Assembly: GCA_018139225.1 (NCBI GenBank)
Contig: JAGSNX010000001.1
Coordinates: 124,001 to 188,000, forward strand
DNA length: 64,000 nucleotides
Origin: Microvirga sp. SRT01
Lineage (GTDB): Bacteria > Pseudomonadota > Alphaproteobacteria > Sphingomonadales > Sphingomonadaceae
Direction: 5' to 3'
This document shows, in pieces, positions 40,930-50,103 of the stretch (position 1 is its first letter; each line of letters begins with the position of its first letter). The notes beneath the pieces are model-generated. The model was not told the origin of the DNA. It did no database searches and worked only from the letters and a program-made list of their open reading frames with translations. A program made the translations under genes and the position numbers.

Positions 40930-41822
40930 CGGCCACCCGCTTCCAGCAAGCGGGCGGGGGCGGCCAGTTCCCAGCTTCGCGCGATACGATCGTCAACCAG
41001 CGCCCAGTCGACATCGCCCGACAGGGTCACGTCGACCCATCCGGAAGCAGGCGGCGAACGGGTGTCGGGCGCCGCCTCCGGCAGCATCGCCCGCTCGTCG
41101 TCACCGCTCGTCCGCACGCACATGACGTACAGCCCATCGCCGTGACGATCGTCGCGAACCTGTGCAAACAACTCACCGTCCACAAAGAAACCGACCCCCC
41201 CATCACTCGGCCGCTCCTCCGTCTCGGGCAGGCTCAACCCGGTTTCACGGATACGATCGATGGGCGTCATCACAAACTCCGACAGGATGCGCGGGTATAA
41301 CGCATGTTCGGCCGACAGGACCCGTGCCGCCAGCGTCTCGGCGTCGTCGTCCTGCAACACCGCCACCCGCGATTGCCCCAGCACCGCGCCGCCGTCCAGT
41401 TCCTCGGTCACGACGTGCACCGAACAGCCCGCGTGCTCGTCACCGGCCGCGATCGCCCGTGCGTGGGTGTCGAGGCCTTTGTAGAGGGGCAGCAGTGAGG
41501 GATGTATGTTGACGATCCGTCCGCGCCAGCGCGCGACAAAGTCGTCGGAAATCAGGCGCATATAGCCGGCAAGCGCGATCGTCCCGACCTCTGCCTTGCG
41601 CAGTGCCGCGTCGAGTTGCGCCTCGTACGCCGCTTTTCCGATCCCTTTCGGGCTCAACGAAAACGTCGCAAGCCCACGTTCGCGCGCCCAGACCAGGCCG
41701 GCAGCTTCCGGCTTGTCGGAGGCGACCAGCACCACCTCGTAACCACGCGCCTGCTCCACAAGCGCCATCATGTTCGATCCCCGACCGGAGATCAGGATGG
41801 CGACGCGCTGGTTATTGGACAT
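40926..41822 (-). CDS. purN: Phosphoribosylglycinamide formyltransferase with C-terminal MmcQ/YjbR-like domain
   Basis: Third step of purine synthesis. The PurN part (about 1-190) has [10 protein letters not shown], the catalytic N105/H107 in [12 protein letters not shown] and D143 in [11 protein letters not shown]. PurN is normally near 200-215 residues; here 298. The extra 100 residues (about 191-298) read like an MmcQ/YjbR domain: [45 protein letters not shown]. No stop or frameshift lies between, so it is one chain. It overlaps purM by 11 bases. The role of the added domain is unknown. Confidence 0.93.
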   Translation of the reverse strand: MSNNQRVAILISGRGSNMMALVEQARGYEVVLVASDKPEAAGLVWARERGLATFSLSPKGIGKAAYEAQLDAALRKAEVGTIALAGYMRLISDDFVARWRGRIVNIHPSLLPLYKGLDTHARAIAAGDEHAGCSVHVVTEELDGGAVLGQSRVAVLQDDDAETLAARVLSAEHALYPRILSEFVMTPIDRIRETGLSLPETEERPSDGGVGFFVDGELFAQVRDDRHGDGLYVMCVRTSGDDERAMLPEAAPDTRSPPASGWVDVTLSGDVDWALVDDRIARSWELAAPARLLEAGGR

Positions 41823-42906
41823 GGCTCGCCGTCCAGTCGCCACGGGCGCTCCAGGTTTCGGCGGAGCCGCGCACGGTGCAGCCGCGTTGTCCCGCCTCGA
41901 TCCGGCCGATCGTCGCGACGCTCTCGCCGGCGGCGATCAACGCCGCCGTGACGGTGTCCGACTCATCGGCGGCAACGATCACGGCCATGCCGATTCCGCA
42001 GTTGAAGGTGCGCGCCATCTCTTCCGGCTCGATCGCTCCCTGCGCCTGCAGATACGCCATCAGCCGCGGCTGCTCCCAAGCGTCCGCATCGATAACGGCA
42101 TGCGCTTCCGCCGGCAGAACGCGCGGGATATTCTCCAGCAGCCCGCCGCCCGTGATATGCGCCAAACCCTTGATCCGTCCCTCGCGCAGCAGCGGCAGCA
42201 GGCTCGCGACGTAGATTCGCGTCGGCGCCATCAAATGGTCGATCAGCAGCCTGTCCGCGTCGAAAAGCGCCGGACGGTCCAGCTTCCATCCCTTGTCCGC
42301 CGCCAGTCGCCGCACCAGCGAGAAGCCGTTGGAATGCACGCCGCTGGACGCCAGCCCCAGCACCACGTCGCCAGCCGCAATCGTCTGACCGGTCAGCAAC
42401 CGATCGCGCTCGACCGCGCCGACGCAGAAGCCCGCCAGATCGTAATCTCCGGGTGCGTACATACCTGGCATTTCCGCCGTCTCCCCGCCGATCAGCGCGC
42501 AGCCTGCCTGCCGGCATCCTTCCGCGATCGAGGCGATCACGCGTTCGGCGATCCCCGCCTCCAGCTTGCCGCTGGCATAATAATCGAGGAAGAACAGCGG
42601 CTCCGCACCCTGCACGATCAGGTCGTTCGCACACATTGCGACCAGATCGACCCCGACGCCCTCATGCCGGTCCCACTCGATCGCCAGCTTCAGCTTCGTG
42701 CCGACGCCGTCGTTCGCCGCGACCAGCAGCGGATCGACGAAGCCTGCCGCCTTCAGATCGAACAGCCCGCCGAATCCCCCGAGATCGGCATCCGCTCCAG
42801 CGCGCCGGGTCGAGCGGGCGAGGGGGCCGATGGCGCGCACCAGCGCATTACCGGCAGCGATCGAAACGCCGGCATCGGCGTAGGTGTAGGAGGGGTTCTC
42901 GCTCAT
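41812..42906 (-). CDS. purM: Phosphoribosylformylglycinamidine cyclo-ligase (AIR synthetase)
   Basis: Purine step 5: makes aminoimidazole ribonucleotide. 364 residues from the ATG at 42906 ([16 protein letters not shown]). [45 protein letters not shown] and the late THITGGGL-type segment ([15 protein letters not shown]) are all present. Ends 11 bases inside purN. Divergent from the DUF2066 gene, a common sphingomonad layout. Confidence 0.96.
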   Translation of the reverse strand: MSENPSYTYADAGVSIAAGNALVRAIGPLARSTRRAGADADLGGFGGLFDLKAAGFVDPLLVAANDGVGTKLKLAIEWDRHEGVGVDLVAMCANDLIVQGAEPLFFLDYYASGKLEAGIAERVIASIAEGCRQAGCALIGGETAEMPGMYAPGDYDLAGFCVGAVERDRLLTGQTIAAGDVVLGLASSGVHSNGFSLVRRLAADKGWKLDRPALFDADRLLIDHLMAPTRIYVASLLPLLREGRIKGLAHITGGGLLENIPRVLPAEAHAVIDADAWEQPRLMAYLQAQGAIEPEEMARTFNCGIGMAVIVAADESDTVTAALIAAGESVATIGRIEAGQRGCTVRGSAETWSARGDWTASHVQ

Positions 42907-42970
42907 ACCGATGCGCCTAGCCACATCGCGCTTGGATTTCCACGCCCGCTTCTGCAAAAGGCGCGGCACC

Positions 42971-44209
42971 ATGCGCCGCTCCATCGCTCTTGCCGCCGTA
43001 GCCGCGCTCGCTCTCGCTTCCGCCACGGTTGCGCAGATGGACGATACCGGTCGCGGCGTCGCGCCGGTCGACAGCGCCGGCGCGTTCGAAGTTTCCGGCG
43101 TCACCGTCGATGTCGCCGCGAAGACCGCGGACGGTGCGCGGCTGGGCGGCTGGCGGCTGGCGCAGAGGAAGGCGTGGGTGCAGCTCTCGCGACGGCTCGG
43201 CGGCGGCGGAGGACTGGTGTCGGACGGCACGCTCGACCAGCTCGTGTCGGGGATCGTGGTCGAGAACGAGCAGATCGGCCCGACGCGCTACATCGCACGA
43301 CTGGGCGTGCTGTTCGACCGGGGGCGCACGGGCGCGGTTCTGGGCATCGCAACCTCCGCCGGCCGCTCGACGCCGATGCTCGTCATACCGGTTCTCTGGT
43401 CCGGCGGGATCGGTCAGGTGTTCGAGCAGCGGACGCCGTGGCAGGAAGCGTGGGCGCGGTTTCGCACCGGCAACTCTTCGGTCGATTACATCAGGCCATC
43501 CGGAACGGGTGCCGACCCGCTGCTGCTGAACGTCGGCCAGATCCAGCGGCCCGGTCGCGGCTGGTGGCGGACGATCATCGACCAGTATGGTGCATCGGAC
43601 GTGCTGATCCCCACGGTCCGGTTGACGCGGCAATATCCCGGCGGGCCCGTGATCGGCGCGTTCGAGGCGCGGCATGGCCCGGACAACGACCTGATCGGGC
43701 GGTTTCTGCTGCGAGTCGGCACGTCGGCGGGTGTCCCGCAACTGCTCGACGCCGGTGTGCAGCGGCTCGACGCGATCTATCAGCAGGCGCTGCGCAGCGG
43801 CCGGCTGGAGCCGGACGTCGCCCTGTCGCCGCCGCCGAAGCCGGCGGACACGCAGGCGCCGGTTCCCACCGGTGACATCGACACGGTCATGGCCAATCTG
43901 GGCACGCCCGCCATCGGCGCCGGCGCGACGCTGACGATCCAGTTCGACACGCCCGGCACCGCCAGTGTCGCCAACACGGAGGCGCTGGTGCGCGCGACTC
44001 CCGGCGTGCGGTCGGCGGCGACGACCAGTCTCGCGCTTGGCGGCGTATCGCTGATGCGCGTCGTGACGGACGGCGGGGCGGCAGCGCTCACCGCCGCGCT
44101 GGAGGCGCGCGGCTATCAGGTGCAGGGCGCGGGCGACACGCTCCGCATCCGTCGCGCGCCGCAGGTCGTACCGCCCGACGTGCCAGCGGACAGCCAGACG
44201 GCCGGTTGA
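42971..44209 (+). CDS. Exported DUF2066-type protein
   Basis: 412 residues from the ATG at 42971. A signal peptide (about 1-22, ending ATVAQ) leads to a domain with [35 protein letters not shown], which is the DUF2066 opening, then a beta-rich middle and a C-terminal part with a ferredoxin-like look. The function is unknown; the gene regularly sits between purM and hda in this group. It ends 4 bases before the next start. Confidence 0.8.
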   Translation: MRRSIALAAVAALALASATVAQMDDTGRGVAPVDSAGAFEVSGVTVDVAAKTADGARLGGWRLAQRKAWVQLSRRLGGGGGLVSDGTLDQLVSGIVVENEQIGPTRYIARLGVLFDRGRTGAVLGIATSAGRSTPMLVIPVLWSGGIGQVFEQRTPWQEAWARFRTGNSSVDYIRPSGTGADPLLLNVGQIQRPGRGWWRTIIDQYGASDVLIPTVRLTRQYPGGPVIGAFEARHGPDNDLIGRFLLRVGTSAGVPQLLDAGVQRLDAIYQQALRSGRLEPDVALSPPPKPADTQAPVPTGDIDTVMANLGTPAIGAGATLTIQFDTPGTASVANTEALVRATPGVRSAATTSLALGGVSLMRVVTDGGAAALTAALEARGYQVQGAGDTLRIRRAPQVVPPDVPADSQTAG

Positions 44210-44213
44210 GGGC

Positions 44214-44852
44214 GTGGCGCGCAGCCTCTTCCCCAGCCAGATGGCCTTGCCGCTGGCGCTCCCCGCCGACCCCCGCGACGATTCGTTTCTCGTGACGCCA
44301 TCGAATGCGCGCGCCGTTCACCTGCTGGAGCGCTGGGGCTCGTGGCAGGTGCGCGTCGCGATCCTCACCGGCCCGCGCCGCTCGGGCCGCAGCACGCTCG
44401 CTCGCCTGTTCGCCGCGAAAAGCGGCGGCGCTATCATGGACGATGCTCATGCGACGTCGGAGGAAGCGCTGTTCCACGCCTGGAATGCCGCGCAATCGAG
44501 CGGCCGGCCGTTGCTGCTGGTCACCGACGCGCCGCCGCCCTTGTGGGACGTCGCGCTTCCCGATCTGCGCTCACGCCTTGCCGCCAGCGTGCATGTCGAA
44601 GTCGGCCCGCCGGACGATGCGCTGGTGCGGTCGCTGCTCGACTATCGCCTCAATCGGCTGGGTCTCGATGCGCGACCGGACCTCGTCGACTGGCTGTCTT
44701 CCCGGATCGAACGCAGTCATCTGGCGGTCGAGCGGACGGTTGATGCGCTCGACCAGGCCTGTGCGGAACGTCGCAAGCGCCTGACCATTCCGCTTGCCCG
44801 AGCCACCCTGATCGATGCCGGCCTGATCGCCGGCAAACCGGAGATGCCATGA
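44214..44852 (+). CDS. hdaA: DnaA-related regulatory ATPase, HdaA-like
   Basis: 212 residues: the DnaA AAA+ fold without the DNA-binding domain. An N-terminal clamp-binding motif, QMALPLAL (9-16), allows contact with the DNA polymerase sliding clamp so that DnaA-ATP is hydrolysed after replication. The P-loop reads GPRRSGRST (53-61) with Arg at the Lys position, so nucleotide handling may differ. Starts with GTG 4 bases after the previous stop and overlaps ppk by 4 bases. Confidence 0.86.
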   Translation: MARSLFPSQMALPLALPADPRDDSFLVTPSNARAVHLLERWGSWQVRVAILTGPRRSGRSTLARLFAAKSGGAIMDDAHATSEEALFHAWNAAQSSGRPLLLVTDAPPPLWDVALPDLRSRLAASVHVEVGPPDDALVRSLLDYRLNRLGLDARPDLVDWLSSRIERSHLAVERTVDALDQACAERRKRLTIPLARATLIDAGLIAGKPEMP

Positions 44853-47005
44853 CCCGCCCAGCGCATATCGTGACGATCGCGGAGGCCGATGACGACGCAT
44901 TCGTCGCCGAGCCGAACGACCGCTACTTCAACCGCGAACTGTCGTGGCTGGCGTTCAACCGTCGTGTGCTGGAAGAAGCGTGCAATTCTGCGCACCCGCT
45001 GCTGGAACGGCTGCGCTTCCTGTCGATTTGCGGGTCGAATCTCGACGAATTCTTCATGGTCCGCGTCGCGGGGTTGAAAGGCCAGCAGAAACAGGATGTC
45101 GAGCGGCGCTCCGCCGACGGCCTGACACCGGGGCAGCAGCTCGGTGCGATCGTCGCGGAGGCCGACCGGTTGATGGAGAGCCAGCAGGCGGTGTGGGGGG
45201 ACCTGCGGGTGCTGCTCGACCAGGCCGGTCTGTTCATCCTCCGCCGCGACGCGATCGACGGCGAGGCCGACGAGTGGCTTGCGACGCATTTCCGTGAACA
45301 GATCTTTCCGATCCTGACGCCGCAGGCGCTCGACCCCGCCCATCCATTCCCCTTCATCCCGAACAAGGGGCTGTCGGTCATCTTCGATCTGGAGCGGAAA
45401 TCCGATAAGGAGCCGATCCGCGAGATCGTCATGCTGCCCGCGACGATGCCGCGCTTCGTCCGCCTGCCGGGTGACCAGGCGCGGTACGTCTCCGTCGAGA
45501 CGATCGTGAAGCGGTTCGCGCCCGTGCTCTTCCCCGGTTACGAGGTCCACGGTGCCGCTGCCTTCCGCGTCCTGCGCGATAGCGATATCGAGATCGAGGA
45601 AGAGGCGGAGGACCTCGTCCGCTATTTCGCCAACGCGATCAAGCGCCGCCGACGTGGACGTGTCATCCGACTGGAGCTGGAAACCGGCATGCCCGACGCG
45701 CTGGAAGGCCTGTTGAAGGAGGAACTCGGCGGCAGCGACACGATCGTCACCGAGAGTGGCAACCTGCTCGGCATCACCGACCTCGACATGCTGGTCGACG
45801 AGGACCGGCCCGACCTGAAGTTTACGCCATTCACCCCGCGATTTCCCGAGCGAATCCGTGAGTTTGGCGGCGATTGCTTCGCCGCGATCAGCGCCAAGGA
45901 CATCGTCGTCCATCACCCCTATGAGACGTTCGAGGTGGTGCTTGCCTTCCTGAAGCAGGCTGCGAACGATCCCGACGTGGTGGCGATCAAGCAGACGCTG
46001 TATCGCGCGGGTAAGCAATCCGCCGTCATCAACGCGCTGATCGCCGCGGCGGAGGCGGGCAAGTCCGTCACCGCCGTCGTCGAGCTGAAGGCGCGCTTCG
46101 ACGAGGAACAGAACCTCGTCTGGGCTTCGGCGCTGGAGCGCGCCGGCGTGCAGGTCGTCTATGGCTTCATCGACTGGAAGACTCATGCCAAGGTGTCGCT
46201 GGTGGTGCGCCGCGAAAGCGGCGGTTTTCGCACCTACTGCCATTTCGGGACCGGCAACTATCACCCAGTGACGGCAAAGATTTACACCGATCTCAGCTAC
46301 TTCACGGCCGATCCTGTGATCGGGCACGATGCCGCGCAGATGTTCAACTACGTCACCGGCTATGTCGAGCCTCAGGATATGAAGATCGTCAGCCTGTCGC
46401 CCGGCGACCTCCGCCAGCGGCTGCTGCGGCTGATCGACGCGGAGATCGTGCATGCGCAGGCGGGGCGACCCGCCTCGATCTGGGCGAAGATGAACAGCCT
46501 GGTCGATCCCGCGCTGATCGACAAACTGTACGAAGCATCGGGCGCGGGGGTGGAGGTCGACCTCATCATCCGTGGCATCTGCTGCCTCCGCCCGCAGGTG
46601 CCCGGCCTGTCCGACAACATCCACGTCAAATCGATCGTCGGCCGCTTTCTCGAACACAGCCGCATCTGCGTCTTCGGCAACGGCAAGACGCTGCCCAATG
46701 ACGGCGCCAAGCTGTACATTTCGTCCGCCGACTGGATGCCGCGCAATTTCGACCGGCGAGTCGAATATATGCTGCCGATCACGAATCCGACCGTCCACGA
46801 CCAGATCCTCGATCAGGTCATGGTCGCCAATCTGCTGGATAACGAGCAGAGCTGGATACTGGGGCCGGACGGTGACTACACGCGCGTCGATCCGGGCGAC
46901 AAGCCGTTCAACCTGCACCGGTACTTCATGACGAACCCGTCGCTGTCCGGGCGTGGTGCGGCCCTGCAGAAGGTGCCGACGCTGTCGCTGCGGGCGGCGC
47001 CGTGA
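44849..47005 (+). CDS. ppk: Polyphosphate kinase 1
   Basis: Makes polyphosphate from ATP, reversibly. 718 residues, normal length: N-terminal domain (YFNRELSWLAFNRRVLEEA), head domain, and two phospholipase-D-like domains with His in KTHAKVSLVV and EHSRICVFGNG and GTGNYHPVTAKIYTDL. Coupled to hdaA and to ppx by 4-base overlaps, so synthesis and breakdown enzymes of polyphosphate share a message. Confidence 0.97.
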   Translation: MTRPAHIVTIAEADDDAFVAEPNDRYFNRELSWLAFNRRVLEEACNSAHPLLERLRFLSICGSNLDEFFMVRVAGLKGQQKQDVERRSADGLTPGQQLGAIVAEADRLMESQQAVWGDLRVLLDQAGLFILRRDAIDGEADEWLATHFREQIFPILTPQALDPAHPFPFIPNKGLSVIFDLERKSDKEPIREIVMLPATMPRFVRLPGDQARYVSVETIVKRFAPVLFPGYEVHGAAAFRVLRDSDIEIEEEAEDLVRYFANAIKRRRRGRVIRLELETGMPDALEGLLKEELGGSDTIVTESGNLLGITDLDMLVDEDRPDLKFTPFTPRFPERIREFGGDCFAAISAKDIVVHHPYETFEVVLAFLKQAANDPDVVAIKQTLYRAGKQSAVINALIAAAEAGKSVTAVVELKARFDEEQNLVWASALERAGVQVVYGFIDWKTHAKVSLVVRRESGGFRTYCHFGTGNYHPVTAKIYTDLSYFTADPVIGHDAAQMFNYVTGYVEPQDMKIVSLSPGDLRQRLLRLIDAEIVHAQAGRPASIWAKMNSLVDPALIDKLYEASGAGVEVDLIIRGICCLRPQVPGLSDNIHVKSIVGRFLEHSRICVFGNGKTLPNDGAKLYISSADWMPRNFDRRVEYMLPITNPTVHDQILDQVMVANLLDNEQSWILGPDGDYTRVDPGDKPFNLHRYFMTNPSLSGRGAALQKVPTLSLRAAP

Positions 47006-48468
47006 ACATCTTCGGCAAGCGTTCGGATCCGTCGCGTACGGCGATCGTCGACATCGGCTCCAACTCGGTGCGGCTCGTCGTCTATCAGGGACCGGCGCGA
47101 CTGCCGGCGACCCTGTTCAACGAAAAGGTGATGGCCGGGCTTGGCCGTGGTCTTGCACAGACCGGGCGGATGGAGCCGGGCGCGCTGGCCGCAGCGCAAG
47201 TCGCCCTCGCGCGTTTCGCTGCGGTGACGCGCGAGATGGAGGTGGCGACCGTCCGCACCGTCGCGACCGCCGCCGTACGCGATGCGGCGAACGGGCCGGA
47301 ACTGATCCAGGCAGCCGAGTCGCTGGGCCTGAATGTCGAAATCCTGTCGGGGGAGCAGGAGGCGCTGGGGGCCGGCTACGGCGTCCTGTCCGGCATGCCC
47401 GCCGCCGACGGGGTGGTCGGCGATCTGGGCGGCGGCAGCCTCGAACTCGTGCGCGTGCGCGGCGGCGAGGTCGAGGACCGCGTGTCGTTCCCGCTCGGCG
47501 TCCTGCGCATCGCGGGCACCCGCGGCAAGCCGCTGGAGAAGCGGGTCACCGACCTTATCGCCACGGCAGGTTGGCGAAGCCGGGGCAGGGGGCTGCCCTT
47601 CTATCTCGTCGGCGGATCGTGGCGGGCGCTCGGGCGGTTGCACATGGGGTTGTCGGACTACCCGCTGCCGGTCGTCCACCAGTACGAACTGTTACCCGCG
47701 ACGATCGCGTCCCTCGCCGCACAGCTTCCCGGCATGACCAAGCAACAGTTGCGCGACATCCCCGGCCTGTCCGCCGGACGCGCCGCGACGCTGGCCGATG
47801 CCGCCGCGCTGCTGGAGATCGTCATCCGCGAACTCGGGTCGACCGGTTCCGTCATTTCCGCGTTCGGTCTGCGTGAGGGGCTGTTGTTCGAGATGCTGGA
47901 CGCCAAAACGCGCGCGCTCGACCCGCTGATCGTCGCCGCGCGGGAGGAAGGGCGGCTGCTGGGACGGTTCCCCGAACATGGCGACCTGCTCGACCGTTGG
48001 ATCGCGCCACTGTTCGGGCACGAATCGCCTGCGCAGGCGCGTATCCGCCACGCCGCCTGCCTGCTCGCGGACGTGGGCTGGCACGCGAACCCCGAATTCC
48101 GCGCCGAACGCGGTGTCGAGGTCGCCTTACATGGCAATTGGGTGGCGATCGATGCCCGCGAACGCGCGCAACTGGCGCAGGCGCTGTTCACCAGTCTGGG
48201 GGGCGGCACGATCTCGCCGGAGCCGCTGTCACGCCTCGCCGATCCGCGATCGCTGGCAACCGCTGTCGCGTGGGGGCTCGCGATCCGGCTTGGCCAGCGT
48301 CTGTCCGCCGGTCTCGCCGGTCCGCTTCAGCGCACCCGCCTGACCGGCGATGCCGGGATCGTTGCGCTCACGCTGCCGAACGACGACCGCGCGTTGTACG
48401 GCGAAACCGTGGAAAAGCGTCACGCGGCGCTGGCCGCGCTGCTCGGTCGCAAGCCGGTCCTCGGCTAG
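47002..48468 (+). CDS. ppx: Exopolyphosphatase (Ppx/GppA)
   Basis: 488 residues. ASKHA-fold motifs: phosphate-1 IVDIGSNSVRLVVY near the N-terminus, VATAAVRDAANG, GDLGGGSLELVRV, and a C-terminal HD-like domain with RIRHAACLLADVGWH. It trims polyphosphate from the ends and may also act on (p)ppGpp. Begins with GTG inside the ppk stop (GTGA). Ends 7 bases from the stop of the convergent small lipoprotein gene. Confidence 0.95.
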   Translation: MNIFGKRSDPSRTAIVDIGSNSVRLVVYQGPARLPATLFNEKVMAGLGRGLAQTGRMEPGALAAAQVALARFAAVTREMEVATVRTVATAAVRDAANGPELIQAAESLGLNVEILSGEQEALGAGYGVLSGMPAADGVVGDLGGGSLELVRVRGGEVEDRVSFPLGVLRIAGTRGKPLEKRVTDLIATAGWRSRGRGLPFYLVGGSWRALGRLHMGLSDYPLPVVHQYELLPATIASLAAQLPGMTKQQLRDIPGLSAGRAATLADAAALLEIVIRELGSTGSVISAFGLREGLLFEMLDAKTRALDPLIVAAREEGRLLGRFPEHGDLLDRWIAPLFGHESPAQARIRHAACLLADVGWHANPEFRAERGVEVALHGNWVAIDARERAQLAQALFTSLGGGTISPEPLSRLADPRSLATAVAWGLAIRLGQRLSAGLAGPLQRTRLTGDAGIVALTLPNDDRALYGETVEKRHAALAALLGRKPVLG

Positions 48469-48475
48469 GCGGCTT

Positions 48476-48769
48476 TTACCCGCAGCGGAGTCCGTCGATC
48501 CGTCCGCCATCGTCCAGCACGACGTTCAGCCGATCCTCGCGCAGGTCCATCGTCGCCGCCTCGTCCGGCCGCAGCACGCGCAGGATGCGCGCATTCGTCC
48601 GCGCCTGCATCTCGTCGCGCCTCTCGCTGTCGAACTTCGTGCCGACGAAGCGCATGCGGACCTGTTCGTCGACCACGCAGGGGCCGGTGGGCTGCGGCGC
48701 GGGCGGCATCGTCGTGCATCCGGCCAGCAGAACCGCCACCGACACCGGCAGCATCAACACGCTCCTCAT
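48476..48769 (-). CDS. Small lipoprotein of the I78 peptidase-inhibitor type
   Basis: 97 residues. Lipobox LLAGC (Cys C18). The mature part follows the I78 pattern: C..D..VRMRFVGTKFD, then ARILRVLRPDEAATMDLREDRLNVVLDDGGRI, ending LRCG, with two Cys for a disulfide. I78 proteins inhibit serine proteases in fungi and are common, little-studied lipoproteins in proteobacteria. Its ATG overlaps the rnd stop by 4 bases, so it is carried on the RNase D message. Confidence 0.82.
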   Translation of the reverse strand: MRSVLMLPVSVAVLLAGCTTMPPAPQPTGPCVVDEQVRMRFVGTKFDSERRDEMQARTNARILRVLRPDEAATMDLREDRLNVVLDDGGRIDGLRCG

Positions 48770-49944
48770 GCGACTTCCTCCTCGGTTCGCGTCATCTTCA
48801 AGCGGCCGTTGATCACCGCGAAGGCCAGCCGCCCCTCGACCAGATCGACCGCGTCGCGCCCGAACTGGTCGTAGCGCCAGCCCTCCAGCATTGGCAGCCC
48901 GGTGCGAACCCCGGCGGCCAGCGCCTCCAGCTCGTCGGACCGCGCCAGCAGCTTCGACGCGATGTCGATGTCACGCGACCGGATTTTCAGCAGCAGCTTG
49001 AGCAGGTCCGCAACCAGCGATCCTTCCTTGCCCAGCCCCGGCTTGCGATCGTCGCGCGGCGGCAGCTCATCCCCGTCGAGCGGCGTCGCTCCCTCGATCG
49101 CCGCCATCAATCGCGCACCGATGTCGTTGCCGGCCCATGTCGCGGACAGGCCGCGCACTCGCGCCAGATCGGCCTGCTTGCGCGGTGGATGGCTGGCGAG
49201 ATCACCCAGCGTTTCGTCCTTGACGATGCGGCCGCGCGGCAGGTCCTTCGCCTGCGCCTCCAGTTCGCGCCAGCGCGCGATCGCCTTCAGCCGGCCGAGC
49301 ATGTCCGGCTTGCGGCCTGACACGCGGACGCGCTTCCACGCGACATCGGGGTCGTTGGCGTAATTGGCGGGATCGCCCAGTCGCTCCATCTCCTGATCCA
49401 GCCACGCACCACGCCCGGTTTTGCGCAGCCGCTCCAGCATCTTCGGGAAGATCGCGGCGAGGTGTGTCACGTCGCCGATCGCATATTCGATCTGGCGCGC
49501 GTCGAGCGGCCGCCGTGCCCAGTCGGTGAAACGTGCGCCCTTGTCGATCTGGATGCCCAGCCAGCTGTCGACCAGATTCGAATAGCCAATCTGCTCCCCC
49601 TGGCCGAGCGCCATGGCCGCGACCTGCGTGTCGAACAGCGGATGCGGCGTCTTGCCCGTCAGATTGTACACGATTTCGAGGTCTTGCCCGCCGGCGTGGA
49701 AAACCTTCAGCACGTCCTCGTTATTGACCATCAGTTCGAGCAGCGGCGTCATGTCCAGCCCCGGCGCCTTGGGATCGATCGCCGCCGCTTCGTTCACGTC
49801 GGCGATCTGGATCAGGCACAGTTCGGGGTAATAGGTGCTCTCCCGCATGAACTCCGTATCGACCGTGACGAAGTCGGCCTGAGCGAGGCGGTGGCAGAGA
49901 TTGGCGAGTGTCGCGCTGTCGGTAATCAACGGATGGATATGCAT
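48766..49944 (-). CDS. rnd: Ribonuclease D
   Basis: 3'-5' exonuclease for tRNA ends. 392 residues from the ATG at 49944. DEDD catalytic residues are seen in VDTEFMRE, HAGGQDLEIVY and QIEYAIGDVTHL (Tyr and Asp of the DEDDy type); an HRDC domain follows (ELEAQAKDLPRGRIVKDETL, LARVRGL). An ATG four codons upstream at 49956 is possible. Divergent from aspS; half of the 159-base gap between them is the hairpin repeat. Confidence 0.95.
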   Translation of the reverse strand: MHIHPLITDSATLANLCHRLAQADFVTVDTEFMRESTYYPELCLIQIADVNEAAAIDPKAPGLDMTPLLELMVNNEDVLKVFHAGGQDLEIVYNLTGKTPHPLFDTQVAAMALGQGEQIGYSNLVDSWLGIQIDKGARFTDWARRPLDARQIEYAIGDVTHLAAIFPKMLERLRKTGRGAWLDQEMERLGDPANYANDPDVAWKRVRVSGRKPDMLGRLKAIARWRELEAQAKDLPRGRIVKDETLGDLASHPPRKQADLARVRGLSATWAGNDIGARLMAAIEGATPLDGDELPPRDDRKPGLGKEGSLVADLLKLLLKIRSRDIDIASKLLARSDELEALAAGVRTGLPMLEGWRYDQFGRDAVDLVEGRLAFAVINGRLKMTRTEEEVA

Positions 49945-50020
49945 CGTCCGGTTCATAGCGAGGGTCGCGCGGGTTGACAAAGAGGGATAGGGAAGGGAAG
50001 CGCCCTCCACCTATTCCAGC

Positions 50021-50093
50021 CGCCACCCCGGCGAAGGCCGGGGTCCAGTTGCGAGCAGCCCGAGACTGGACCCCGGCCTTCGCCGGGGTGGCG
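50021..50093. repeat. Perfect 29-bp inverted repeat, REP-like, upstream of aspS
   Basis: Arms 50021-50049 and 50065-50093 are perfect inverted copies with a 15-base loop. Each arm contains its own palindrome (ccccggcgaaggccgggg), so this is a head-to-head REP pair. It ends 10 bases before the aspS start codon. The same unit pattern occurs inside fmt. Confidence 0.9.
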
Positions 50094-50103
50094 CGTATGC
50101 GAG

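Noticed and set aside
44717..46918. 733-codon open frame on the minus strand
   Set aside because: Antisense to ppk, whose motifs are complete; composition is that of a shadow frame.
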